Source of the DNA: CAZZKE01 sp964655005
Lineage (GTDB): Bacteria; Pseudomonadota; Alphaproteobacteria; Rhodospirillales; JABHCV01
Assembly: GCA_964655005.1 (NCBI GenBank)
Contig: CAZZKE010000006.1
Coordinates: forward strand, 1 to 64,000
Direction: 5' to 3'
DNA length: 64,000 nucleotides
The notes under the pieces are model-generated. The model saw only the letters and a program-made list of their open reading frames with translations. It searched no databases and was not told where the DNA came from. A program made the translations under genes and the position numbers. Below are positions 43,191-50,594 of the stretch, one piece after another (position 1 is the stretch's first letter; the number at the start of each line of letters is the position of its first letter).

Positions 43191-43499
43191 GGATGGCAGG
43201 GCGGACTAGTTAGGGAAACCCCTAATATAAACGGGTGTTTGTACAGGTTTTCCCTAGTTGGAAACGGGAACCTTACTGTTTGCACGATTTATTGTAGAAT
43301 TTTGGCGTATATACCCCCTTGCCTTTAGTTCTATTATTCGGGTAGTTTATAAAAGTATCATATAAGAAGCCTGAAAAATCAGGCCGAAAGTTGCAGGGAC
43401 GGGACGCTAGGGCTTCAATATTTAGATTCTTGAAATCCCGCTCCAGTATGATGTGTGTGCGTATCTTTTCGCCACATGAAACAGCTATAGGGAGGGACA
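43191..43499. other. Intergenic region upstream of soxX
   Basis: 309 bp between the SoxT-like gene and soxX. It contains the repeats at 43210-43257 and an AT-rich middle. AGGGAGGG lies just before the soxX ATG. No clear sigma-70 promoter stands out, and a minus-strand frame of 80 codons that overlaps the soxX start has no support. Confidence 0.6.
43210..43257. repeat. TTAGGG-AAAC-CCCTAA palindrome with a second inverted copy
   Basis: TTAGGG AAAC CCCTAA at 43210-43225 is a perfect 6-4-6 palindrome. GGTTTTCCCTAG at 43246-43257 is a near-exact inverted copy of GTTAGGGAAACC at 43209-43220. The pair could be a two-site operator or form a stem-loop in RNA after the SoxT-like gene; there is no T-run that would make it a classic terminator. 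Confidence 0.5.
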
Positions 43500-43946
43500 A
43501 TGACCTACAGCACACTGACGGGCGCCGTTCTAGGCGCCGTTCTCTCTGGAGCGCTTGTCGTGAGCGCCCAGGCAGGGGAATATAAAATCGTTAACAGTAC
43601 GATTCCCGCCTCGTTAACAGGCAAGGCCGGCAATCCGGCAAATGGGAAAAAACTCGTCATCAACCGGAAGAAAGGCAATTGCCTGGCCTGCCACGTCATG
43701 CCTATTCCGGAACAGCAGTTTCATGGCGAAATAGGACCGGATCTGACCAGTGTCGGCCGTTATTTGAGCGACGCTGAATTAAGAATGCGTCTGGCTGACC
43801 CCAAGGTGCTTAATCCCGATACCATCATGCCATCGTTTTTGAAGGTACCCACGACGCGGGTGCTAAAGAAATTTAAGGGGAAAACGATCCTGAAGGCTCA
43901 GGAAGTTGAAGATATCATCGCCTATCTGAAGACCCTCAAAGGCTGA
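43500..43946 (+). CDS. soxX: Sulfur oxidation c-type cytochrome SoxX
   Basis: 148 residues. Signal peptide (LGAVLSGALVVSAQAGE), then a mono-haem cytochrome domain with CLACH near residue 60 and a methionine-bearing MPSFLKV region near 110. Together with SoxA it joins thiosulfate to the SoxY carrier cysteine in the periplasm. AGGGAGGG precedes the ATG. First gene of soxXYZA. Confidence 0.94.
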   Translation: MTYSTLTGAVLGAVLSGALVVSAQAGEYKIVNSTIPASLTGKAGNPANGKKLVINRKKGNCLACHVMPIPEQQFHGEIGPDLTSVGRYLSDAELRMRLADPKVLNPDTIMPSFLKVPTTRVLKKFKGKTILKAQEVEDIIAYLKTLKG

Positions 43947-43980
43947 TTCAGTAACTTCCCAAACGAATTAAGGAAATGAA

Positions 43981-44463
43981 ATGTCTGTATTTATGAAAAC
44001 ACACACAGCCTTGGGTCGCCGTCAGTTGCTTAAAGCCGTTGGCGCCGGCGCATTTGCCATGGCCGGAAGCGGTCTTTTTACGAATAAGGCGGTGGCCGGA
44101 CCGGAAGCGGTCGCGGCCTATCTGAAGAAGATAACCGGCGGGGCGATTGCCAAGGAAGGACGGATCAAGCTTAAGCTGCCGGAAATTGCCGAAAATGGCG
44201 CGACCGTTCCGATCACCATCAGCATCGAAAGCCCGATGACTGACAGCGACTATGTAAAGACTGTCCATATCGCCGCCGAAGGGAACCCCAATCCCGAAGT
44301 CGTGTCGTTCACTATGAGCCCCCGGATGGGAAAAGCGGAAGTTTCGACCCGCATGCGGCTCAACAAGACCCAGAACGTCCGCGCCATCGCTATCATGAGC
44401 GACGGGTCGGTATACGGCAGCGCGAAAAAAGTCAAAGTCACCATCGGCGGCTGCGGCGGCTGA
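43981..44463 (+). CDS. soxY: Thiosulfate oxidation carrier protein SoxY
   Basis: 160 residues. The N-terminus has a twin-arginine signal (LGRRQLLKAVGAGAFAMAGSG). The mature domain is immunoglobulin-like, and the C-terminus is the swinging-arm motif GGCGG whose cysteine carries the sulfur intermediate. It should fold in the cytosol and be exported by Tat with SoxZ. GGAAATGAA lies ahead of the ATG and soxZ starts 25 bp on. Confidence 0.96.
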   Translation: MSVFMKTHTALGRRQLLKAVGAGAFAMAGSGLFTNKAVAGPEAVAAYLKKITGGAIAKEGRIKLKLPEIAENGATVPITISIESPMTDSDYVKTVHIAAEGNPNPEVVSFTMSPRMGKAEVSTRMRLNKTQNVRAIAIMSDGSVYGSAKKVKVTIGGCGG

Positions 44464-44488
44464 CCCAGGATTTCAGGAGAATTTAACT

Positions 44489-44815
44489 ATGGCTAGAAAA
44501 CCACGCATCAAAGTCCCGAAGAAAGCCAAGGTGGGACAGATCATTCAAATCAAGACCCTGTATTCCCACAAAATGGAAACCGGGCTGCGCAAGAACAAGA
44601 AAACCGGAAAAATAATACCGCGCAAGATTATCAACAGCTTCGTTTGCAAATTCAACGGCAAGGAAGTGATCGGCGCAAAAATGTACCCGGCGATTGCCGC
44701 AAATCCGTACTTTGCCTTTTTCGCGAAGGTAAATGAAAGCGGGACATTTGATTTCGCCTGGACCGAAGACGGGGGCAAAGTAATACAGGCCAAAGCCAAT
44801 ATCAGTGTCTCCTAG
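44489..44815 (+). CDS. soxZ: Thiosulfate oxidation carrier complex protein SoxZ
   Basis: 108 residues with family motifs: RIKVPKKAKVGQIIQIKTLYSHKMETGLRKNKKTG, INSFVCKFNGKEV, and a C-terminal AKANISVS. It pairs with SoxY and has no signal of its own, so it is exported along with the Tat partner. TTCAGGAGAA precedes the ATG. Confidence 0.96.
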   Translation: MARKPRIKVPKKAKVGQIIQIKTLYSHKMETGLRKNKKTGKIIPRKIINSFVCKFNGKEVIGAKMYPAIAANPYFAFFAKVNESGTFDFAWTEDGGKVIQAKANISVS

Positions 44816-44844
44816 GGGTTTTCACAAAGGGAAGGTTTTATGTC

Positions 44845-45630
44845 ATGACATACGCTAAATTTTTCAAGCGGTCGGCCGGTTTTATCGGCTTGGGTGTGCT
44901 GCTGGCCGCATGTGCGCCGACACAGGATGCGGCGCTGGAATCCGGCTACGAATATTCGACGGCGGAAACACAGGCCATGCAGAACGATGATTTCGACAAT
45001 CCGGCGTTCATCTGGGTCGATATCGGCGAGGAGCAATGGTCGAAGGTCGAGGGCAAGGCGGGTAAATCCTGCGCATCCTGCCACGGTGACGACGCCTCGT
45101 CGCTGAAGGGGGTCTCGGTCACTTATCCAAAATTCAACGAAAAGGATGGCAAGCTGCGGGCTCTTCAGGACCAGATCAATGCCGAACGGACGGAACGCAT
45201 GAAGGCGAAGCCGTGGAAATGGGAAAGCAACGAAATGCTGGGCATGGCCGCTTACGTTAAATTGCAATCCCGCGGCATGCCGCTCAACGCCGCCATTGAT
45301 GGCAAGGCGGCGCCGTTCTACGAAAAAGGCAAGGCGTTTTTCAACCAGCGCCGCGGCGGTCTGGACATGTCCTGCAAGAACTGCCACGTCGATTATCCGG
45401 GGATGTATATCCGGGCCAATCGCCTGTCTAATGGCCTGCCTAACGGATTCCCCACCTATCGCCTGAAATGGCAAAAAGTGGGCTCGTTACATCGCCGCTT
45501 CCGGGGTTGCAACAAGAACGTCCGGGCGCAGCCATATAAGCAGGGGTCCGATGAATATACCAATCTGGAACTCTACATTACGTCCCGCGCCAAAGGGGTC
45601 CTGAGCGAGGCTCCCGCCGTCAGGATGTAG
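44845..45630 (+). CDS. soxA: Sulfur oxidation c-type cytochrome SoxA (di-haem, lipobox)
   Basis: 261 residues. Two haem sites, CASCH (near 75) and CKNCH (near 175), and the active-site cysteine persulfide in RFRGCNKNVRAQPY (near 220) are all present. The N-terminus ends in the lipobox LLAAC, so this SoxA may be a lipoprotein rather than a freely soluble subunit. It works with SoxX. AAGGGAAGG precedes the ATG. A strong terminator follows. Confidence 0.95.
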   Translation: MTYAKFFKRSAGFIGLGVLLAACAPTQDAALESGYEYSTAETQAMQNDDFDNPAFIWVDIGEEQWSKVEGKAGKSCASCHGDDASSLKGVSVTYPKFNEKDGKLRALQDQINAERTERMKAKPWKWESNEMLGMAAYVKLQSRGMPLNAAIDGKAAPFYEKGKAFFNQRRGGLDMSCKNCHVDYPGMYIRANRLSNGLPNGFPTYRLKWQKVGSLHRRFRGCNKNVRAQPYKQGSDEYTNLELYITSRAKGVLSEAPAVRM

Positions 45631-45656
45631 ACTTAAAGACCCTGTGAAAACCAGCG

Positions 45657-45699
45657 AACGGGCGGCGGTACGGTATTTCCGGACGCCGCCCGTTTTTTT
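45657..45699 (+). terminator. Rho-independent terminator between soxA and soxB
   Basis: An 11-bp stem, AACGGGCGGCG with CGCCGCCCGTT, encloses a 16-nt loop containing a minor inner pairing, and is followed by a T-run. It separates soxXYZA from soxB. Confidence 0.92.
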
Positions 45700-45747
45700 C
45701 AAATTACCGCTTAATACGAAGTTGTTTCCTGGAGTAGATACCCCGCA

Positions 45748-47436
45748 ATGCTGACACGCCGAGATTTTATGCAGGTAACGGCTGCCACGGCGGCCATGAT
45801 GGCCCCCATGGGCGGTATTACCGCCGCCGCCGCCGCCGGAAGAATCACTCAGGACGAGATCCTTAAGTTCAAGCCCCTGGGACAGGTGACATTGCTTAAT
45901 TTTACCGACTGTCACGCCCAGCTTGTACCGCTTTATTTCCGCGAACCTTCGGTCAATATCGGGGTCGGCGGGGTCAATGGTCTGCCGCCTCATCTGACCG
46001 GAAAGGATTTCCTGAAAAAATTCGGCCTGATCCCCGGATCCCGTGCGGCTTATGCCTTTTCCAGCGACGATTTCACCCGGCTGGCCCGGGAATACGGACG
46101 CATCGGCGGCATGGCCCAGATGGCGACGATGATCAAGGCTATCCGCGCCGAACGTCCGGACAACACCCTGCTGGTCGATGTCGGCGACACCTGGCAGGGA
46201 TCCTACACGTCGCTGAAAACCAGGGGCGAAGATATGGTCGCGGTCCAGAACGCCCTGGGCGTCGATGTCATGACCGCGCATTGGGAATTCACCTATGGCG
46301 CCGACCGGGTCAAGGAATTGATCGGGAAGTGCAATTTCCCGTTTCTGGCCGGTAATGTGCGCGACAACGAATTTGATGAACCGGTATTCGAAAGTACCCG
46401 TTATTTCGAACGGGGCGGCGTTAAAATAGCCGTCATCGGCCAGGCCTTCCCCTACACGCCAATCGCCAATCCACGTTATATGATACCCGATTGGTCGTTC
46501 GGAATTCAGGAAGATATCATCCGCGAGCATGTTGAGAGCGCCCGGGCCGAAGATGCCGACCTGGTCGTGCTGGCCAGCCACAACGGCTTCGATGTCGATC
46601 GCAAACTTGCCTCGCGGGTCGATGGCATCGATGTCATCCTGACCGGTCACACCCACGACGCCATTCCCGCCGTTATAAAAGTCAAAGACACATTGTTGGT
46701 GGCGACCGGATCCCACAGCAAATTCCTGGGTCGTCTGGACCTGGATGTGCAGAACCGGAAGATCAGGGATTTCAGATTCAAGCTGATGCCGGTTTTTTCC
46801 GACGCCATCGCCCCCGACCCGGAAATGGCGAAGGTAATCGGACGCATTCGCGGCCCCCACGACAAAGAACTGTCGACGGTGCTGGCCAGAACCGACACCA
46901 CGCTTTACCGACGGGGAAATTTCAACGGCACCTTCGATGACCTGATATGTCAGGCCATTCTACAGGAACGGAATGCCGAAATAGCCCTGTCGCCGGGGTT
47001 TAGGTGGGGCCGGACCGTTCCTTCGGGGTCCGACATCACAGTCGATGATCTTTATTCCCAGACCGCCATCACCTACCCCGCCTGCTACCGCAACGAGATG
47101 ACCGGGGAATTGTTGAAAACCATTCTGGAAGACATCGCCGACAACCTGTTCAATACCGACCCGTATTATCAGCAAGGTGGCGATATGGTGCGTGTCGGCG
47201 GGATGGGTTACGCCATCGATATCGCCAAACCAATCGGTTCAAGGATATCGGAAATGACCCTTTTACGCACCGGCGAGCCCATTGAATCGACTAAAAAATA
47301 TATCGTCAGCGGCTGGGCGTCGATCAACGAAGCGACCCAGGGTCCGCCGATTTACGATGTCGTCGCCGATTACCTGAAAAAGCAAAAGGTCGTCAACGTA
47401 CCGGAAAACAACAACATCAAAGTCAGCGGTATGTAA
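45748..47436 (+). CDS. soxB: Thiosulfohydrolase SoxB
   Basis: 562 residues. Twin-arginine signal (LTRRDFMQVTAATAAMMAP), then a di-metal phosphoesterase-type domain: NFTDCHAQLVPLYFREPSVNIG, LLVDVGDTWQGSYTS, LAGNVRDNEF, VVLASHNGFDVD and ILTGHTHDAIP. The C-terminal 5'-nucleotidase domain follows. It removes sulfate from SoxY-bound thiosulfonate. CTGGAG precedes the ATG. It is separated from soxA by the terminator and so may have its own promoter or rely on read-through. Confidence 0.96.
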   Translation: MLTRRDFMQVTAATAAMMAPMGGITAAAAAGRITQDEILKFKPLGQVTLLNFTDCHAQLVPLYFREPSVNIGVGGVNGLPPHLTGKDFLKKFGLIPGSRAAYAFSSDDFTRLAREYGRIGGMAQMATMIKAIRAERPDNTLLVDVGDTWQGSYTSLKTRGEDMVAVQNALGVDVMTAHWEFTYGADRVKELIGKCNFPFLAGNVRDNEFDEPVFESTRYFERGGVKIAVIGQAFPYTPIANPRYMIPDWSFGIQEDIIREHVESARAEDADLVVLASHNGFDVDRKLASRVDGIDVILTGHTHDAIPAVIKVKDTLLVATGSHSKFLGRLDLDVQNRKIRDFRFKLMPVFSDAIAPDPEMAKVIGRIRGPHDKELSTVLARTDTTLYRRGNFNGTFDDLICQAILQERNAEIALSPGFRWGRTVPSGSDITVDDLYSQTAITYPACYRNEMTGELLKTILEDIADNLFNTDPYYQQGGDMVRVGGMGYAIDIAKPIGSRISEMTLLRTGEPIESTKKYIVSGWASINEATQGPPIYDVVADYLKKQKVVNVPENNNIKVSGM

Positions 47437-47538
47437 GGGATTCCCCCTGGTCCGGAACACGCGAAAGTTATTTGATGTCCGGGCCCTGGTGCACCACCAT
47501 TGCAGGCGCCTGATATTAAGCGAAATGGATAAACGCGC

Positions 47539-48282
47539 ATGGACCCTTTTCAGATTAGCTATGCCGGCGCCCTGGTTGCCGGCTTTCTAAGTTTTGCGTC
47601 TCCCTGCGTGCTGCCGTTGATTCCCGCTTATCTGAGCTTCCTGGGCGGGGCCTCGATGGATGAGTTGATGGCCGAGGGCGGCATCGACCGGGAAGTGTCG
47701 AAACGGGTCTTTATTTCATCGCTTTCCTTTGTTTTGGGGTTCGCCACGGTTTTTGTGCTGCTGGGCGCGTCGGCTACCGTAATAAGTCAGATTATCGTCG
47801 GCAAAATCGATGTTCTGAGCAAAATTGGCGGGGCCATTATAATAATTTTCGGCCTGCACTACATGGGGCTGTTCAGAATTGGATTCCTGAATTTCGAGAA
47901 ACGGTTCCACATTGAAAATAAACCCAACGGTATCGTCGGCTCTTATGTGTTGGGGTTAGCCTTCGCCTTCGGGTGGACGCCCTGCGTCGGGCCGATCCTG
48001 GCGACCATTCTTATGGTCGCCGCCGGCGGCGATTCTGTCTGGTATGGCGCTTCCCTGCTATCGGTCTATGCCGCCGGGCTAGGTATTCCGTTCCTGCTTG
48101 CGGCGTTGGCGGTCAAGCCGTTTATGGCCTTCATGGCCAAATTCAGGAAACATATGGGCAAAGTGGAAGCCGCCGTCGGCGTGTTGATGGTGGTTACCGG
48201 CGTCGCCATATTCACCGGCTCGCTGGCCGATGCGTCGCAATGGTTGCTTGAAACCTTCCCCATCTTCAGCAAGATCGGATAG
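47539..48282 (+). CDS. CcdA-type thiol transporter, SoxV-like
   Basis: 247 residues with six or so membrane helices. Cysteines lie in the two conserved helices: FASPCVLPLIPAYLSFLGG near 27 and AFGWTPCVGPILATIL near 148. Such proteins carry reducing power from cytosolic thioredoxin to the periplasm. In sox clusters the equivalent SoxV feeds SoxW/SoxS-type thioredoxins that reactivate SoxY. Position (103 bp after soxB) and the SoxS-like gene at 40152 support this; a cytochrome c maturation role is the alternative. Confidence 0.87.
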   Translation: MDPFQISYAGALVAGFLSFASPCVLPLIPAYLSFLGGASMDELMAEGGIDREVSKRVFISSLSFVLGFATVFVLLGASATVISQIIVGKIDVLSKIGGAIIIIFGLHYMGLFRIGFLNFEKRFHIENKPNGIVGSYVLGLAFAFGWTPCVGPILATILMVAAGGDSVWYGASLLSVYAAGLGIPFLLAALAVKPFMAFMAKFRKHMGKVEAAVGVLMVVTGVAIFTGSLADASQWLLETFPIFSKIG

Positions 48283-48344
48283 GGCAACCTGCCCCGTTGG
48301 AACAGACAAATGTGACAGGGTTCTTCCGGGAATAGCGCAGCCTA

Positions 48345-48380
48345 TTGACATTACTAGAGTATTAGCGTTATCTAATACTT
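48345..48380 (+). promoter_or_regulatory. Sigma-70 promoter of the ArsR gene
   Basis: TTGACA (48345-48350), 17-nt spacer, TTATCT (48368-48373). Transcription should start at about 48380-48381, almost exactly on the ATG, and no ribosome binding site is present, so a leaderless mRNA is predicted. Confidence 0.75.
48358..48379. promoter_or_regulatory. 8-6-8 inverted repeat overlapping the -10 box of the ArsR gene
   Basis: AGTATTAG at 48358-48365 and CTAATACT at 48372-48379 flank CGTTAT. It covers the -10 box and would block polymerase if bound, the usual layout of ArsR autoregulation. Its core ATTAG-N6-CTAAT recurs at 41815 and 48762. Confidence 0.75.
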
Positions 48381-48713
48381 ATGGACGGAAAACTGAATCG
48401 GCAGTTTGGCGATACCGCCACGGCCATGGTCGGCCATATAGAGGCGAGTAATTTGCTTAAGGCCATGAGCAACGAGACACGCCTGATTATTTTGTGCCAA
48501 TTGGTAAACGGCGAAAAAACCGTCCGCGAAATAGAAGACTTTATCGGTTTGAGCCAATCGGCAATATCGCAACATCTGGCGATATTGCGAGGGCACAATC
48601 TGGTCGCCACGCGACGGGCCGGACAGTCGGTTATTTACTCGCTGGAAGGAACCAAATCCAGGGCCATTATCGAAGTGCTGCATCGCCTGTATGCGAAACC
48701 CTGCCAAGCGTAA
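48381..48713 (+). CDS. ArsR-family repressor, sulfide/persulfide-responsive type (BigR/SqrR/SoxR-like)
   Basis: 110 residues of the winged-helix ArsR type: LLKAMSNETRLIILCQLVNGEKTVREIEDFIGLSQSAISQHLAILRGHNLVATRRAGQSVIYSLEG. Two cysteines are present, in LIILCQL and in the tail LYAKPCQA. BigR/SqrR sense sulfane sulfur through one Cys at the first position and another near the end. Here the second is shifted by about three residues from the usual LYC, so sensing is likely but not certain. It follows ccdA by 98 bp. The promoter carries the palindrome described above. It is a good candidate for the regulator of the sulfur genes. Confidence 0.86.
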   Translation: MDGKLNRQFGDTATAMVGHIEASNLLKAMSNETRLIILCQLVNGEKTVREIEDFIGLSQSAISQHLAILRGHNLVATRRAGQSVIYSLEGTKSRAIIEVLHRLYAKPCQA

Positions 48714-48740
48714 TAATACCGCAAAAAACCCAGTAGACTG

Positions 48741-48777
48741 TTGACATATAAGGGTATTTACATTAGAAGCGGCTAAT
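48741..48777 (+). promoter_or_regulatory. Promoter with ATTAG-N6-CTAAT operator upstream of the TauE-like gene
   Basis: TTGACA at 48741-48746, 17-nt spacer and a weak TAGAAG at 48764-48769. ATTAG AAGCGG CTAAT at 48762-48777 covers the -10 region, the same relation as at the ArsR promoter. The gene starts at 48905, leaving a leader of about 130 nt. Confidence 0.6.
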
Positions 48778-48904
48778 CTTTGTAAATGCGATAAAGGGTC
48801 CCCTGATTTTAATAATTATTCTTCGGTTACAGACCGCCAGCCGTCTATTACCGAAAAATCATATTCAGGTATCCGCATACCCTTGAAAGGCAGATCACGC
48901 CGAT

Positions 48905-49819
48905 ATGCAAATCTATCTCCCTATCGCGGAAATGTCGGTCAACGTATTTCTGATTCTCGGTATGGGGGGCGGCGTCGGGTTTTTATCCGGAATTTTCGGC
49001 GTCGGCGGCGGATTTCTTACGACACCGTTGCTGATTTTTATCGGTATCCCCCCGGCCGTCGCCGTCGCTACGGAAGCGAACCAGATCGTCGCCTCATCGG
49101 TTTCCGGGGTTTTGGCTCATTGGAAGCGTGGCAATGTTGATTTCAAGATGGGCTTCGCGCTGCTCGCCGGCGGTGTGCTTGGATCGTCTCTCGGCGTCAT
49201 GCTGTTCGCATTCCTGCGCAGCCTCGGCCAACTGGACCTGGTGATCAAGCTGTCCTACGTTGTCTTCCTCGGCATCATCGGCTCGCTGATGCTTGTCGAA
49301 AGCATCCTTACCATAAGGCGCAGCAGCAAGCAGATAGCGCCGACCAGGCGCAGTCATAACTGGATGCATGGATTGCCGTTCAAGGTCCGGTTCCGGCGTT
49401 CGCGGTTGTACGTCAGCGCCCTGCTGCCGATCGGTATCGGCGCCCTGGTTGGCTTGCTGGCCGCGATCATGGGTGTCGGTGGCGGCTTCGTCATGGTGCC
49501 GGCGATGATTTACCTGCTCGGCATGCCGACCGCAGTAGTCGTCGGAACCTCGTTGTTCCAGATTATTTTTGTAACTGCCAACGTAACCGTATTACAAGCC
49601 GTCAACACCCAGACCGTCGATGTCGTGCTGGCCCTGCTGTTGCTGGCCGGCGGCGTCGTTGGCGCCCAGATAGGCGCGCGTGTCGGGGTTATGCTTAAAG
49701 GCGAGCAATTGCGCGGCTTGCTGGCCCTGATGGTGCTGCTGGTGTGCGCCAAGATTTCCTACGATTTGATTGCCGTTCCCGCCGATATGTTCTCGCTGGG
49801 AATTGCCGGTGAAAACTGA
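48905..49819 (+). CDS. TauE/SafE-family membrane transporter (DUF81)
   Basis: 304 residues with about eight hydrophobic helices and the two internal repeats of the family: FLSGIFGVGGGFLTTPLLIFIGIPPAVAVATEANQIVASS and LVGLLAAIMGVGGGFVMVPAMIYLLGMPTAVVVGTSLFQI. Such proteins are thought to export sulfite, sulfoacetate or similar anions. Position downstream of sox genes and the ATTAG operator fit a role in sulfite or sulfate export. A TIGR02186-type protein follows at once. Confidence 0.88.
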   Translation: MQIYLPIAEMSVNVFLILGMGGGVGFLSGIFGVGGGFLTTPLLIFIGIPPAVAVATEANQIVASSVSGVLAHWKRGNVDFKMGFALLAGGVLGSSLGVMLFAFLRSLGQLDLVIKLSYVVFLGIIGSLMLVESILTIRRSSKQIAPTRRSHNWMHGLPFKVRFRRSRLYVSALLPIGIGALVGLLAAIMGVGGGFVMVPAMIYLLGMPTAVVVGTSLFQIIFVTANVTVLQAVNTQTVDVVLALLLLAGGVVGAQIGARVGVMLKGEQLRGLLALMVLLVCAKISYDLIAVPADMFSLGIAGEN

Positions 49820-49820
49820 C

Positions 49821-50573
49821 ATGGGTTTACTTCCAAAACTGGCCGTCATGGCCGGACTCATTCTCGGGTTTAGTGCCCAGGCAAGGACGGAAGAACTGGT
49901 CGTCGATCTTTCGAGAACGGTCGTTCCCATCACCACCAACTTTACCGGCTCGGACCTGTTGCTGTTCGGATCCTTCAATAACGACAATAACACCGATATC
50001 GTGGTCGTGGTCCGGGGCCCCTTCGGGGACGAAGTGGTGCGCCGTAAAAAACGGATTATGGGGGTTTGGGCCAACGGCGCCGAAATGATCTTCGAGGACG
50101 TCCCGTCGTATTATTACATCGCGGCCAACCGCCCCATCGAAGAATTCCTGACCGATGAATTAAGCAAAACCCACAAGATAGGCATTAGCGGACTGGATTT
50201 GACGCCAAAAAATCCGAACCAACCTTCGGCCCTGGTCGAAGAGTTCCGGGCCGGGCTTATTCGCACCAAACAGGACGAGGGATTGTTTGGCAGCAAGCCC
50301 GGTAACGTTTATTTCAAGGGTAGTACGCTTTTCCGCACCAAGCTTCATTTCCCGGCCAATGTTCCGGTCGGAGAGTACGGCGTTGACGTTTTCGTTATTC
50401 GTGACAACAAGATTATTGCCGATCACACAACTATCCTGTCGGTACAAAAATTCGGGATCGAAGCCAGCATTTACGATTTTGCCCACAAGAATGCCCTTTC
50501 CTATGGCATAATCGCTATTATACTCGCGACTGCGGCAGGGTGGTTGGCCAGCGTCCTGTTCCGCAAATCATAG
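49821..50573 (+). CDS. TIGR02186-type conserved membrane-anchored protein
   Basis: 250 residues. A signal peptide (LAVMAGLILGFSAQARTEE) is followed by a periplasmic beta-rich domain (DLSRTVVPITTNFTGSDLLLFGSFNN; VVVVRGPFGDEVVRRKKRIMGVWANG; VGEYGVDVFVIRDNKII) and a C-terminal membrane helix (YGIIAIILATAAGWLASVLF). The pattern is that of the alphaproteobacterial family TIGR02186, usually next to a TauE-like gene, as here, 1 bp away. Function unknown. ATG 49821 is chosen; GTG 49809, overlapping the previous gene, is the alternative. Confidence 0.83.
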   Translation: MGLLPKLAVMAGLILGFSAQARTEELVVDLSRTVVPITTNFTGSDLLLFGSFNNDNNTDIVVVVRGPFGDEVVRRKKRIMGVWANGAEMIFEDVPSYYYIAANRPIEEFLTDELSKTHKIGISGLDLTPKNPNQPSALVEEFRAGLIRTKQDEGLFGSKPGNVYFKGSTLFRTKLHFPANVPVGEYGVDVFVIRDNKIIADHTTILSVQKFGIEASIYDFAHKNALSYGIIAIILATAAGWLASVLFRKS

Positions 50574-50594
50574 TCAACAACGACGGGCGACGGA

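Noticed and set aside
43273..43515. An 80-codon minus-strand ORF upstream of soxX
   Set aside because: It overlaps the soxX start, has no family likeness and lies in an AT-rich regulatory region.
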